From: Mumia flava
GTDB taxonomy: Bacteria > Actinomycetota > Actinomycetes > Propionibacteriales > Nocardioidaceae
Direction: 5' to 3'
Length of the DNA: 64,000 bases
NCBI RefSeq assembly: GCF_002797495.1
Contig: NZ_PGEZ01000001.1
Span: forward strand, 682,001 to 746,000
In this document: positions 19,800-28,252 of the stretch, piece by piece
Numbering within the stretch: position 1 is the first letter of the stretch
Layout: every line of letters begins with the position of its first letter
Program-made: the position numbers and the translations under genes
Notes under the pieces: model-generated
What the model was told of the DNA's origin: nothing
The model's database searches: none
What the model saw: the letters and a program-made list of their open reading frames with translations, nothing else

Positions 19800-21461
19800 T
19801 CACATCCGCTCGGGCGCCGAGACGCCGAGCAGATCGAGGCCGTTCGCGACGACGGTGCGGGTGGCGGCGACGAGCACCAGCCGGGCGGCGTGCACGGGGC
19901 CGGGCTCCTCGTCGGCCTGCGGCAGCACCCGGCACACGTCGTAGAACTTGTGGAACGTCGCCGCGGTGTCCTCCAGGTAGCGCGCGACCCGGTGGGGCTC
20001 ACGCAGCTCGGCGGCCTTCGCGACCACCCGCGGGAACTCCGCGAGCGCCCGCAGCAGGTCACCCTCCCGCTCGGTCTCCAGCAACGTCAGGTCGGCGGTG
20101 CGCGGGTCCGGGCTCAGCCCGAGCGCAGCGCCGTTGCGCAGGATGCTCGCGAGGCGCGCGTGCGCATACTGGACGTAGTAGACCGGGTTCTCGCTGCTCT
20201 GCCGGGTCATCTCCGCCACGTCGAGCGTGAGCGGCGAGTCCGCGGGGTGACGGGCCAGCGTGTACCGCAGCGCGTCCACGCCGACCAGGTCCACGAGCTC
20301 CGCGAGCGAGACGATCGTGCCCGCACGCTTGGAGAGCTTCAGCTCCTGGCCGTCGGACAGGATCTTCACGAGCTGGCCGATCAGCACCTCGAGGTTGTAG
20401 CCGGGCCGGTCGCCGGCGCACGCGGCCATCGCCTGGAGCCGCCCGATGTAGCCGTGGTGGTCGGCGCCGAGCAGGTAGATGCACTGCTCGAACCCACGCG
20501 CGCGCTTGTCCAGGTAGTAGGCGGTGTCCGTAGCGAAGTACGTCATCTCGCCGTTGCCGCGGACCAGGACCCGGTCCTTGTCGTCGGCGAAGTCGGTGGT
20601 GCGCATCCAGGTCGCGCCGTCGGACTCGTACAGGTGGCCCTCGCGCTCGATCACGGCGAACGCCCGCTCGATCGCACCGGAGGTGATCAGCGTCCGCTCG
20701 GAGAACCACACGTCGAAATGGGTGCGGAAGCCCTCGAGGTCGGCCTGCTGGTGGGCCAGCTGGAGTGCGTACCCCTTCTCCCGGAACGCGACCAGCTGCT
20801 CGTCGTCCGGCAGGTCGAGGATCCCGGGCGCGCCGGCGACGACCTCGGCGGCGAGGTCGGAGACGTACGCGCCGTGGTAGCCGTCCTCGGGGACGGCCTG
20901 CCCGTTCGCGACGGCCATCAGGGACTGGCCGAACTTGTCCATCTGGTTGCCGCGGTCGTTCACGTAGAACTCGGTGGCGACCTTCGCCCCGGCCGCCGCG
21001 AGGACGCGCGCGAGCGCGTCACCGACCACGGCCCACCGGGTGTGCCCGAGGTGCAAGGGCCCGGTCGGGTTGGCCGAGATGAACTCGAGGTTGACCGGGG
21101 CACCGCCGAGCGCGTCCGAGCGGCCGTACGCACCCGCCTCGCGGACGATCTCGCCGGCGAGCGCACCCTGGGCGCCGGTGTCGACCCGCACGTTCAGGAA
21201 GCCGGGACCGGCGACCTCGACCGAGCCGACGCCGTCGGCCGCGCCGAGGCGCTCGGCGAGCGCGCCCGCGAGCTCACGCGGCGGCATCTGCGCCTTCTTC
21301 GCGAGCTGGAGCGCGATGTTCGTGGCGTAGTCGCCGTGCTCCTTGACCTTCGGACGCTCCACCGTCACCGAGGCGGGCACCTCGTCGAGGCGCAGGACGC
21401 CGTCGCGCACGAGCGCGTCCAGGGCGTCGACGATGGCGGCAGAGAGCTGTTCCGGAGTCAC
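19800..21461 (-). CDS. argS: Arginyl-tRNA synthetase
   Basis: 553-aa class Ia aminoacyl-tRNA synthetase. The HIGH-equivalent motif is HLGH in ANPTGPLHLGHTRW, the KMSKS-like loop is KLSKRAGT, and the DALR anticodon-binding domain closes the protein (VQYAHARLASILR to VSAPERM). The N-terminal Add1 domain recognising the tRNA D-loop is present. It begins the argS-lysA pair. A tRNA-Arg gene lies 550 bp away on the opposite strand. Confidence 0.98.
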   Translation of the reverse strand: MTPEQLSAAIVDALDALVRDGVLRLDEVPASVTVERPKVKEHGDYATNIALQLAKKAQMPPRELAGALAERLGAADGVGSVEVAGPGFLNVRVDTGAQGALAGEIVREAGAYGRSDALGGAPVNLEFISANPTGPLHLGHTRWAVVGDALARVLAAAGAKVATEFYVNDRGNQMDKFGQSLMAVANGQAVPEDGYHGAYVSDLAAEVVAGAPGILDLPDDEQLVAFREKGYALQLAHQQADLEGFRTHFDVWFSERTLITSGAIERAFAVIEREGHLYESDGATWMRTTDFADDKDRVLVRGNGEMTYFATDTAYYLDKRARGFEQCIYLLGADHHGYIGRLQAMAACAGDRPGYNLEVLIGQLVKILSDGQELKLSKRAGTIVSLAELVDLVGVDALRYTLARHPADSPLTLDVAEMTRQSSENPVYYVQYAHARLASILRNGAALGLSPDPRTADLTLLETEREGDLLRALAEFPRVVAKAAELREPHRVARYLEDTAATFHKFYDVCRVLPQADEEPGPVHAARLVLVAATRTVVANGLDLLGVSAPERM

Positions 21462-21515
21462 CGGTCCATCGTATCGACGCCGGTCAATCGCAATCTCTCG
21501 GTCTCGGCGCCGCGG

Positions 21516-21920
21516 TCAGGAGGCCGACGCCCGCGACAGCTCGAGCACCTCGCGGACGGTCGCGACCAGGTCGCAGGGGTCGAACGGCTTGGTGACGTAC
21601 GCCTCCACGCCGAGGTCGCGTCCGCGCTGGAGGTCGTACGCCTGGGCCTGGGTGGTGACGACCACGACCGGGATGTCGTGGGTGTGGGGGTTGGAGCGGA
21701 GCGCACGGATCGTGTCGAGGCCGTCCATCCGCGGCATCACCACGTCGATCGTGATCAGGTCCGGTCGCGTGTCGACGACCACGTCGAGGCACTCCAGCCC
21801 GTCGGCCGCCTCGAGCACCGTCCAGCCCTCCAGCTCGAAGTTCGTGCGCATCAGCAGGCGGATGGAGTCCGTGTCGTCGACGACGAGGACCCGCGGCGGC
21901 GGTGAGACATGGGAGGCCAC
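21516..21920 (-). CDS. Stand-alone receiver-domain response regulator (CheY-like)
   Basis: 134-aa protein consisting only of a receiver domain. The acidic pair is D15/D16 (VLVVDDTDS), the phosphoacceptor is D59 in LITIDVVMPRMDG, and the switch residues are T89/T90 and K111 (VTKPFDP). There is no output domain, so signalling must go through protein contacts. The start is GTG 21920, the only start codon just before the receiver fold. No kinase gene is adjacent; it could be downstream of argS control only by location. Confidence 0.88.
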   Translation of the reverse strand: MASHVSPPPRVLVVDDTDSIRLLMRTNFELEGWTVLEAADGLECLDVVVDTRPDLITIDVVMPRMDGLDTIRALRSNPHTHDIPVVVVTTQAQAYDLQRGRDLGVEAYVTKPFDPCDLVATVREVLELSRASAS

Positions 21921-22012
21921 GTACGCAACCCTAGTCGCCGTGCGGTACGGTTTGACGCGGTTCGCCAAGGGTGGGCCGGGCCGATCTGCCGCTCGACGTA
22001 CGGTGGAGCCAG

Positions 22013-22084
22013 GCCCCCGTAGCTCAGGGGATAGAGCACCGGCCTCCGGAGCCGGGTGCGCAGGTTCGAATCCTGCCGGGGGCA
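22013..22084 (+). tRNA. tRNA-Arg (CCG anticodon)
   Basis: A complete cloverleaf can be drawn: acceptor GCCCCCG/CGGGGGC, D arm GCTC-loop-GAGC, anticodon stem CCGGC/GCCGG with loop CTCCGGA (anticodon CCG at 22046-22048), a 4-nt variable loop, T arm GCAGG-TTCGAAT-CCTGC, discriminator A. It reads CGG codons. The terminal CCA is not fully encoded (ACCG). A 16-bp hairpin follows directly. Confidence 0.97.
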
Positions 22085-22089
22085 CCGCG

Positions 22090-22127
22090 AGGAGGGCCGC
22101 CGACCTGCACGGGTCGGCGGCCCTCCT
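22090..22127. terminator. Strong bidirectional hairpin between tRNA-Arg and arsC
   Basis: A perfect 16-bp stem (AGGAGGGCCGCCGACC with its exact complement) encloses a 6-nt loop TGCACG. It starts 6 nt after the tRNA and ends 42 bp before the arsC stop on the other strand, so it can terminate both convergent transcripts. The U tract is lacking, but the stem is very stable. Confidence 0.85.
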
Positions 22128-22168
22128 GCATGCCAGGGACGCCACCCGGCGGACGGCGCGGGGCTCCG

Positions 22169-22585
22169 TCAGGCGCGCGCGACGCCGAGCTCGCCGAGCA
22201 GGGTCTCGACGCGTCCTCTGATCTCGTCCCGCACGTCGCGGACCACGTCGAGCGGCTGCCCGGCCGGGTCCGTGAGCACCCAGTCCTCGTAGCGGGTGCC
22301 GGGGAAGTACGGGCACGCGTCGCCGCAGCCCATCGTGACGACGACGTCCGCACGCTCGACGTCGTCCGGATCGAGCACACGCGGCTGCTGGGCGGTGATG
22401 TCGATCCCGACCTCGGCCATCGCCTCGACCGCGACCGGGTTGATCGTCTCGGCCGGCTTCGAGCCCGCCGACAGCACCTCCACCCGGTCGCCGGCGAGCT
22501 CGCGCAGGAAGCCGGCAGCCATCTGGGAGCGGCCGGCGTTGTGGACACAGACGAACAGCACGCTGGGCACTGTCGGGGTGGTCAT
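22169..22585 (-). CDS. arsC: Arsenate reductase (LMW-phosphatase type)
   Basis: 138-aa enzyme with the P-loop C-x5-R-S of low-molecular-weight phosphatases: C13 and R19 in FVCVHNAGRSQMAAG. Further cysteines C87 and C91 (TMGCGDACPYFPG) match the relay cysteines of thioredoxin-linked or mycothiol-linked arsenate reductases, and the DP general acid is in WVLTDPAG. It reduces arsenate to arsenite. It is divergent from an ArsR gene across an operator-like dyad. No arsenite pump is in view, so detoxification needs an exporter elsewhere or a different physiological role. Confidence 0.9.
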   Translation of the reverse strand: MTTPTVPSVLFVCVHNAGRSQMAAGFLRELAGDRVEVLSAGSKPAETINPVAVEAMAEVGIDITAQQPRVLDPDDVERADVVVTMGCGDACPYFPGTRYEDWVLTDPAGQPLDVVRDVRDEIRGRVETLLGELGVARA

Positions 22586-22657
22586 GGAAGAGGTCTCCTC
22601 GGGAGTGGACGGACGCCCCAGGCCATCACGGCCGATCGACAGGACCGACCCTCGACG

Positions 22658-22677
22658 ATTGATCGACGAATGTCAAT
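22658..22677. promoter_or_regulatory. ArsR-type operator in arsC-arsR intergenic region
   Basis: A perfect ATTGA-N10-TCAAT inverted repeat lies between the divergent arsC (start 22585) and arsR (start 22698) genes. Spaced TTGA/TCAA half-sites are the usual recognition pattern of ArsR/SmtB repressors. Its place over the arsR promoter suggests autorepression relieved by metalloid. Confidence 0.65.
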
Positions 22678-22697
22678 GCGTGTGGCAGGATCGGGCC

Positions 22698-23054
22698 ATG
22701 AGCACCTCGGTCCCCGTGATCTCCGGCGTCGCTTCCTGCTGCTCGACGCTCACCGGGGGTGCGCTCGACGAGGCCACGGCGGACCGGCTCGCGTCCATGT
22801 TCAAGGCGCTCGGGGACCCGACCCGCGTCCGCCTGCTGTCGTTGATCGCCGCGACCGAGGAGCGCGAGGCCTGTGTGTGCGACCTGACCGAGCCCGTCGC
22901 GCTGAGCCAGCCCACGGTCTCCCACCACATGAAGGTGCTCGGCGACGCCGGGCTCGTCACGCGCGAGCAGCGCGGCCGCTGGGCGTACTACCGGGTCGCC
23001 GACGACGCCCTGCAGATGCTCGCTCGGGCCCTCGCGGAGCCCGCCGACGCGTAG
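22698..23054 (+). CDS. ArsR/SmtB-family metalloregulator
   Basis: 118-aa winged-helix repressor. The alpha3 metal motif is ACVCDLTEPV, equivalent to the classical ELCVCDL arsenite site, and an additional cysteine pair near the N-terminus (ASCCSTL) could serve as further ligands. The DNA helix is LSQPTVSHHMKVLGDAGLV. I start at ATG 22698, with AGGA 8 nt upstream; the frame is open far upstream but reads antisense of arsC. Divergent to arsC, which it probably represses. Confidence 0.92.
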   Translation: MSTSVPVISGVASCCSTLTGGALDEATADRLASMFKALGDPTRVRLLSLIAATEEREACVCDLTEPVALSQPTVSHHMKVLGDAGLVTREQRGRWAYYRVADDALQMLARALAEPADA

Positions 23055-23064
23055 GCTGGGGCGC

Positions 23065-23634
23065 ATGAGAGCGAGTCGGCCGAACCGCGGGTCGGTGTGG
23101 TGCGCCTGGCTCGCGACGTCCGGGCTCGTCGGCCTGGCCGCGGCCGGCCCCGTGCTCGCCGTCATCGCGCTCGGCGGCTGCGCCGCGGCGCTCGGAGCCG
23201 ACGAGGTGGTCTACCGCCGCCGCGCCCGGCGTTGGTTCGCGGAGGCGCACCGGCGCGCGCAGCAGCGCCACGATGCGGTCCTCGACGCCTGGCTCGCGCG
23301 CCGCGACGGCGATCCCGACCGGCAGTCGACCCGCCTCGTGGACGACGTCCGCAGCCCGGGCACCGCGCGGTTCGTCGAGCGCGCCACACGCGCCGCGGAC
23401 CTGCGCGGCCTCGCCCGACCCGATGCGTACGAGGCGGTGCTGCGCTACGACGAGGCGGTCGCCGAGCTCGAACGAGCCTGGCGTCGGCTCGAGGCCCGGG
23501 CCCGGCTCGCCGACGCGCCACAGGAGGCGCAGGCGTGGATGACGGAGCGTGTCGTGCCCTGGCTCGGCTCCAGCCGGTCGGCGTTCGCCACGTTCGTCCG
23601 CGCGGCGCGCGAGCACGTGCGCGAGCGCGGCTGA
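23065..23634 (+). CDS. Hypothetical protein with N-terminal membrane segment
   Basis: 189-aa protein I do not recognise. Residues about 11-45 are hydrophobic (WLATSGLVGLAAAGPVLAVI), followed by an Arg/Ala/Glu-rich mostly helical region with no catalytic motif. It starts 10 bp after arsR, so it may share its transcript, but nothing links it to arsenic. Codon use and GC bias agree with a real gene. A membrane-anchored cytoplasmic helical protein is all that can be said. Confidence 0.65.
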   Translation: MRASRPNRGSVWCAWLATSGLVGLAAAGPVLAVIALGGCAAALGADEVVYRRRARRWFAEAHRRAQQRHDAVLDAWLARRDGDPDRQSTRLVDDVRSPGTARFVERATRAADLRGLARPDAYEAVLRYDEAVAELERAWRRLEARARLADAPQEAQAWMTERVVPWLGSSRSAFATFVRAAREHVRERG

Positions 23635-23802
23635 CCCCACCGAAGAGGGCCTCCGCGATCACAGTGCCATCACGGCCCTTGTGAGCCACACCACCCTGTG
23701 GTACCGGAGATGGCGACCCTGTTGTCGGGGTCTACTCTTGTACGCGTATGCCCCGTGGGCGGCGACATCAGAGTGGACAACCCGGAAGAGGCGATCGAGG
23801 CC

Positions 23803-26800
23803 GTGGCCGAGAGCGACAGCGCCCTGCCAGACTTTGGCACCAACCAGTGGCTCGTCGAGGAGATGTACGAGCGCTACCGCAAGGATCCGTCGGCGGTCGA
23901 CGCGTCGTGGAAGAAGCTGTTCGAGGGCGGTGAGATCCCGACCGGCTCGAACGGCAGCCGCTCCGCGCAGCCGAAGGCGGCGACGACGCCGAGCGAGCCG
24001 TCCGAGCCCGCCGCGCCGAAGCACGCCGCACGCGAGGCCGAGCCGCCGAAGGCCGACTCGAAGGCCGCCGCGCCGAAGGCCGAGTCGAAGCAGGCCGAGT
24101 CGAAGCCCGCCGCGCCGAAGGCCGAGTCGAAGCCCGCCTCGGACGCCAAGACCCCGACCCCGAAGGCCGCCGCGAAGTCGGAGCCGGCCAAGCCCGCCGG
24201 CGACGTCGAGCGGGTCGTGCTCCGCGGCGCCCCGGCCCGTACGGCCGCGAACATGGACGCCAGCCTGGCGGTGCCGACGGCCACCAGCGTGCGGTCGGTC
24301 CCGGTCAAGCTGCTGATCGACAACCGGATCGTGATCAACAACCACCTCGCCCGCGCACGCGGCGGCAAGGTGTCGTTCACCCACCTGATCGGGTACGCCC
24401 TGGTCAAGGCGCTGCGCGCGATGCCCGAGATGAACACGGGCTTCGAGGTCGCCGACGGCAAGCCCACCATGCTCAAGCCCGAGCACATCAACCTCGGTCT
24501 CGCGATCGACCTGCCGAAGCCGGACGGGACGCGCCAGCTGCTGGTTCCGTCGATCAAGCAGGCCGACACGATGAACTTCGCGCAGTTCTGGACGGCGTAC
24601 GAGAACGTCGTCGACAAGGCGCGCAACAACAAGCTGACCGTCGCCGACTTCCAGGGCACCACGATCAGCCTCACCAACCCGGGCACGATCGGCACGAACC
24701 ACTCGGTGCCGCGGCTGATGGCCGGGCAGGGCGCGATCATCGGCGTCGGCTCGATGGACTACCCGCCGGAGTTCCTCGGAGCCTCCGAGCACACGATCGC
24801 CAGCCAGGCGATCTCGAAGATGATGACGCTCACGTCGACGTACGACCACCGCGTGATCCAGGGCGCCCAGTCCGGCGACTTCCTGCGCCGCGTCAGCGAT
24901 CTCCTGCTCGGCGGCGACGGCTTCTACGACGAGATCTTCGCCGCGCTGCGGATCCCGTACGAGCCGGTGCGCTGGGCACGCGACATCGCGGTCAGCCACG
25001 ACGACCAGGTGCACCGGCAGGCGCGGGTGCTCGAGCTGATCCACGCGTTCCGCGTCCGCGGCCACCTGATGGCGGACACCAACCCGCTGGACCACTCCCC
25101 TCGCAGCCACCCCGACCTCGACATCTCCTCCCACGGCCTGACGCTGTGGGACCTCGAGCGCGAGTTCGCGACCGGGTCGTTCGGCGGTGACGAGAAGCGG
25201 TTCATGAAGCTGCGCGAGATCCTCGGCATCCTGCGCGACTCCTACGTCCGCACGGTCGGCATCGAGTACATGCACATCCAGGACCCCGACCAGCGGCTGT
25301 GGATCCAGGAGCGCGTGGAGCGGGCGCACACGAAGCCCCCGCGCACCGAGCAGCTGCGGATCCTGCACAAGCTCAACCAGGCCGAGGCGTTCGAGACGTT
25401 CCTGCAGACGAAGTTCGTCGGACAGAAGCGCTTCAGCCTCGAGGGCTCGGAGACGATGATCCCGCTGCTCGACGAGATCTGCGAGGCCGCGGCGGCCGAC
25501 GGTCTCGAGGAGGTCTGCATCGGGATGGCGCACCGCGGGCGCCTGAACGTCCTCGTGAACATCGCGGGCAAGAACCCTGGCTACGTGTTCCGCGAGTTCG
25601 AGGGCAACATCGACCCGCGGACCGTCCAGGGCTCGGGTGACGTCAAGTACCACCTCGGCGTGGAGGGCGAGTTCACCGCGGCCAACGGCGACGCGATCAA
25701 GGTCTCCGTGGCCGCGAACCCGTCCCACCTCGAGGTCGTCGACCCGATCCTCGAGGGCATCACGCGGGCCAAGCAGGACCGGCTCAACCGCGGCGAGGAG
25801 TTCCCGATCCTGCCGCTGCTCGTCCACGGCGACGCCGCGTTCGCCGGCCAGGGCGTGGTCGCGGAGACCCTGAACCTCTCGCAGCTGCGCGGCTACCGCA
25901 CCGGCGGCACCGTCCACGTGATCGTGAACAACCAGGTCGGCTTCACCACCTCGCCGTCGTCGTCGCGCTCCTCGACGTACGCGACCGACGTCGCGCGGAT
26001 GGTCCAGGCACCGATCTTCCACGTGAACGGCGACGACCCCGAGGCGTGCATCCGGGTCGCGCAGCTCGCGTTCGAGTACCGCAAGGCGTTCAACCGCGAC
26101 GTCGTGATCGACCTGATCTGCTACCGCAAGCGCGGCCACAACGAGGGCGACGACCCGAGCTTCACCCAGCCCCAGATGTACGACGTGATCGAGTCGAAGA
26201 AGTCGGTCCGCGTCCTCTACACCTCGGCGCTGGTCGGCCGCGGCGACATCACGGTGGACGAGGCCGAGGGCGCGCTGAAGGACTACCAGGACCAGCTCCA
26301 GCGGGTCTTCGCCGAGGCGAGCATGCCCGAGGAGTACCAGACCTCGCCCGAGTACCCGGCCAAGCCCGCGGGCGTCGTGGAGACGTCGACGACTCCGGAG
26401 GCTCTGAAGGCCGTCGCCGAGTCGTACACGAACGTCCCCGAGGCCTTCTCGGTGCATCCGAAGGTGCTCCCCCAGCTGCAGCGTCGCGCCGCGTCGATCA
26501 CGGCCGGTCCGATCGACTGGGGCACGGGCGAGATCATCGCGTTCGGTTCGCTGCTGCTCGACGGCCGTCCGGTCCGGCTCGCGGGCCAGGACTCGCGCCG
26601 TGGGACGTTCTCGCAGCGCTTCGCGACGATCATCGATCGCCGGTGCGGTGCCGAGTGGACGCCGCTGCAGCACCTCGGCAGCGACCAGGGCACGTTCTAC
26701 ATCTACGACTCGCTGCTGTCCGAGTACGCCGCGCTCGGCTTCGAGTACGGCTACTCGGTGGCACGTCCCGAGGCGCTGACGCTGTGGGAGGCGCAGTTCG

Positions 26801-27537
26801 GTGACTTCGTGAACGGCGCCCAGTCGGTGATCGACGAGTACATCTCCGCCGGTGAGGCGAAGTGGGGCCAGAAGTCCGGCGTCGTGCTGCTCCTGCCGCA
26901 CGGCTACGAGGGTCAAGGGCCGGACCACTCCTCGGCCCGGATCGAGCGCTTCCTGCAGCTCGGCGCGGAGGACGCGATCACGGTCGCGCAGCCGTCGACC
27001 CCGGCGTCGTACTTCCACCTCCTGCGACGCCAGGCGCTCGGCAGCGAGCACCGTCCGCTGGTCGTGTTCACGCCGAAGCAGCTCCTGCGGCTCAAGGCGG
27101 CGACGTCGATGCCCGAGGAGTTCACCGAGGGGACGTTCCGTCCCGTGCTGCCCGACCCGGCCGAGCTCGACCGCAACGCCGTCGAGCGGGTGATCCTCAC
27201 CTCCGGCCGCGTCGCCTACGACCTGCTCGCTGCGCGGGCGAAGGCCGAGGAGGGGCTCTCGAAGACCGCGATCCTGCGGCTCGAGCAGCTCTACCCGCTC
27301 CCGCTGGACGAGGTCCGCCAGGAGCTGTCGAGCTACCCCAACGCCCAGGAGGTCCGCTGGGTCCAGGACGAGCCCGCGAACCAGGGCCCGTGGCCGTTCA
27401 TGGCCCTCAACCTGGCGCCCGAGCTGGAGCTGCCGATGGTGCGGGTGTCGCGGGACGCGTCGGCGGCGCCGTCGGTGGGCAACCACAAGCGGCACGTCGA
27501 AGAGAACAAGACGCTGATGTCGCAGGCGTTCGCCTGA
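23803..27537 (+). CDS. kgd: Multifunctional 2-oxoglutarate metabolism enzyme (E2o-E1o fusion, Kgd/OdhA)
   Basis: About 1244-aa fused enzyme of the TCA cycle. Order: short N-terminal segment [15 protein letters not shown], a Lys/Pro/Ala/Ser linker (about residues 50-140), an E2 succinyltransferase catalytic domain with the DHR motif [10 protein letters not shown] near residue 347 but no lipoyl domain, then a TPP-dependent E1o half with [29 protein letters not shown] and [13 protein letters not shown]. It decarboxylates 2-oxoglutarate, working with an E2p/E3 encoded elsewhere. The start is uncertain: GTG 23803 places the family motif 11 residues in; GTG 23773, GTG 23698 or ATG 23710 are possible in the same frame. 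Confidence 0.96.
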   Translation: MAESDSALPDFGTNQWLVEEMYERYRKDPSAVDASWKKLFEGGEIPTGSNGSRSAQPKAATTPSEPSEPAAPKHAAREAEPPKADSKAAAPKAESKQAESKPAAPKAESKPASDAKTPTPKAAAKSEPAKPAGDVERVVLRGAPARTAANMDASLAVPTATSVRSVPVKLLIDNRIVINNHLARARGGKVSFTHLIGYALVKALRAMPEMNTGFEVADGKPTMLKPEHINLGLAIDLPKPDGTRQLLVPSIKQADTMNFAQFWTAYENVVDKARNNKLTVADFQGTTISLTNPGTIGTNHSVPRLMAGQGAIIGVGSMDYPPEFLGASEHTIASQAISKMMTLTSTYDHRVIQGAQSGDFLRRVSDLLLGGDGFYDEIFAALRIPYEPVRWARDIAVSHDDQVHRQARVLELIHAFRVRGHLMADTNPLDHSPRSHPDLDISSHGLTLWDLEREFATGSFGGDEKRFMKLREILGILRDSYVRTVGIEYMHIQDPDQRLWIQERVERAHTKPPRTEQLRILHKLNQAEAFETFLQTKFVGQKRFSLEGSETMIPLLDEICEAAAADGLEEVCIGMAHRGRLNVLVNIAGKNPGYVFREFEGNIDPRTVQGSGDVKYHLGVEGEFTAANGDAIKVSVAANPSHLEVVDPILEGITRAKQDRLNRGEEFPILPLLVHGDAAFAGQGVVAETLNLSQLRGYRTGGTVHVIVNNQVGFTTSPSSSRSSTYATDVARMVQAPIFHVNGDDPEACIRVAQLAFEYRKAFNRDVVIDLICYRKRGHNEGDDPSFTQPQMYDVIESKKSVRVLYTSALVGRGDITVDEAEGALKDYQDQLQRVFAEASMPEEYQTSPEYPAKPAGVVETSTTPEALKAVAESYTNVPEAFSVHPKVLPQLQRRAASITAGPIDWGTGEIIAFGSLLLDGRPVRLAGQDSRRGTFSQRFATIIDRRCGAEWTPLQHLGSDQGTFYIYDSLLSEYAALGFEYGYSVARPEALTLWEAQFGDFVNGAQSVIDEYISAGEAKWGQKSGVVLLLPHGYEGQGPDHSSARIERFLQLGAEDAITVAQPSTPASYFHLLRRQALGSEHRPLVVFTPKQLLRLKAATSMPEEFTEGTFRPVLPDPAELDRNAVERVILTSGRVAYDLLAARAKAEEGLSKTAILRLEQLYPLPLDEVRQELSSYPNAQEVRWVQDEPANQGPWPFMALNLAPELELPMVRVSRDASAAPSVGNHKRHVEENKTLMSQAFA

Positions 27538-27566
27538 GTCGAGGGGCCGAGGGCCCGAGGAGTCGC

Positions 27567-27743
27567 GTGTACTTCACCGATCGTGGGATCGAGGAGCTCG
27601 CCGGCCGGCGAGGGGACGAGGAGGTCTCCCTCGCCTGGCTGGCCGAGCGCCTGACGGAGTTCGTCGACGTCCACCCCGAGTTCGAGGTGCCGGTCGAGCG
27701 CCTCGCGACCTGGCTCGCGCGACTCGACGACGAGGACGAGTAG
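27567..27743 (+). CDS. DUF6104-like small acidic protein
   Basis: 58-aa protein beginning with GTG (VYFTDRGIEELAGRRGDEEV) and ending PVERLATWLARLDDEDE, matching my recollection of a small family (DUF6104) that follows kgd in many actinobacteria. GAGG(AG) lies about 6 nt upstream. It starts 30 bp after kgd and is probably co-transcribed. Function is unknown; genomic association suggests a role connected with the 2-oxoglutarate complex, but that is inference. It is easily missed because it is short and embedded in longer out-of-context frames. Confidence 0.82.
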   Translation: MYFTDRGIEELAGRRGDEEVSLAWLAERLTEFVDVHPEFEVPVERLATWLARLDDEDE

Positions 27744-27755
27744 CCGCTCCGCCCA

Positions 27756-27881
27756 CGCCATCACCGCACGTGCCTGCGTCCGAACCACCTCCCGGTGTCG
27801 TACGCAGGCACGTCCGTCCCCGCCGTCCGAATGCAGGTGGTGGCGCGCGACGCAGCAACCCGCCGTACGGGCCTCCGACGC
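27756..27881. repeat. Intergenic repeat, copy A
   Basis: First copy of a complex repeat found again at 28062-28236. It begins CGCCATCACCG and contains the 12-bp inverted repeat ACGTGCCTGCGT/ACGCAGGCACGT around a 22-nt loop, then one 29-bp unit and the block GGTGGTGGCGCGCGACGC, ending in CGTACGGGCCTCCGACGC. No gene is supported here. The rest of the 27744-28252 gap holds the second copy, a degenerate third unit and a hexamer array. Confidence 0.8.
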
Positions 27882-27944
27882 ACAGTGCGGCGGATCCAGG
27901 GCGTGTGATGCCCTCGATCGGCCGCACTGATGCAGCCGCGCCCG

Positions 27945-27980
27945 CGCCAGCGCCAGCGCCAGCGCCAGCGCCAGCGCCAG
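27945..27980. repeat. Six tandem CGCCAG hexamers
   Basis: Six uninterrupted copies of the hexamer CGCCAG lie between the two copies of the larger intergenic repeat. In any frame they read a dipeptide run such as GA or AL, so an apparent ORF through here is an artefact of the repeat. Such a short perfect array is prone to slippage and may vary between strains. Confidence 0.85.
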
Positions 27981-28061
27981 CGTCGCCACGACGCACCGCA
28001 CGTGCCTGCGATGGCAACCGCGAGCCGGTCGCGATGCAGGCATCTCCGTCCACCGCGGGAA

Positions 28062-28236
28062 CGCCATCACCGACGTGCCTGCGTTCGAACCACCTCCCGG
28101 TGTCGTACGCAGGCACGTCCGTTCCCGCGGTCCGTACGCAGGCACGTCCGTCCCCGCGGTCCGTACGCAGGTGGTGGCGCGCGACGCAGCAACCCGCCGT
28201 ACGGGCCTCCGACGCCCGCCGTACGGGCCTCCGACG
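28062..28236. repeat. Intergenic repeat, copy B with internal tandem duplications
   Basis: Second copy of the repeat at 27756-27881, nearly identical over its shared parts. It is expanded: the 29-bp unit starting TACGCAGGCACGTCCGT occurs twice (28106-28134 and 28135-28163) instead of once, and the terminal 22-bp block containing CGTACGGGCCTCCGACGC is duplicated. A diverged third unit lies near 27996-28060. It ends 16 bp before the stop of the convergent oxidoreductase gene. Confidence 0.8.
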
Positions 28237-28252
28237 CAAGTGCCGCGCCCGC

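Noticed and set aside
23680-23695. CRP site before kgd (TTGTGAGCCACACC)
   Set aside because: The half-sites TGTG and CACA are separated by only four bases, not the six between TGTGA and TCACA, so it does not fit the consensus.
23659-27495. 1278-codon open frame antisense to kgd
   Set aside because: It mirrors the whole of kgd on the other strand. At this GC content the antisense frames of long genes stay open; the composition is a low-complexity Leu/Arg/Asp/Val/Gly pattern with no domain, while the plus strand has clear E1/E2 motifs.
27574-28239. Minus-strand 221-codon ORF in the repeat region
   Set aside because: It is produced by the tandem hexamers and the duplicated intergenic repeat. 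The peptide is a GA run flanked by Arg-rich duplicates, and no ribosome site is seen.
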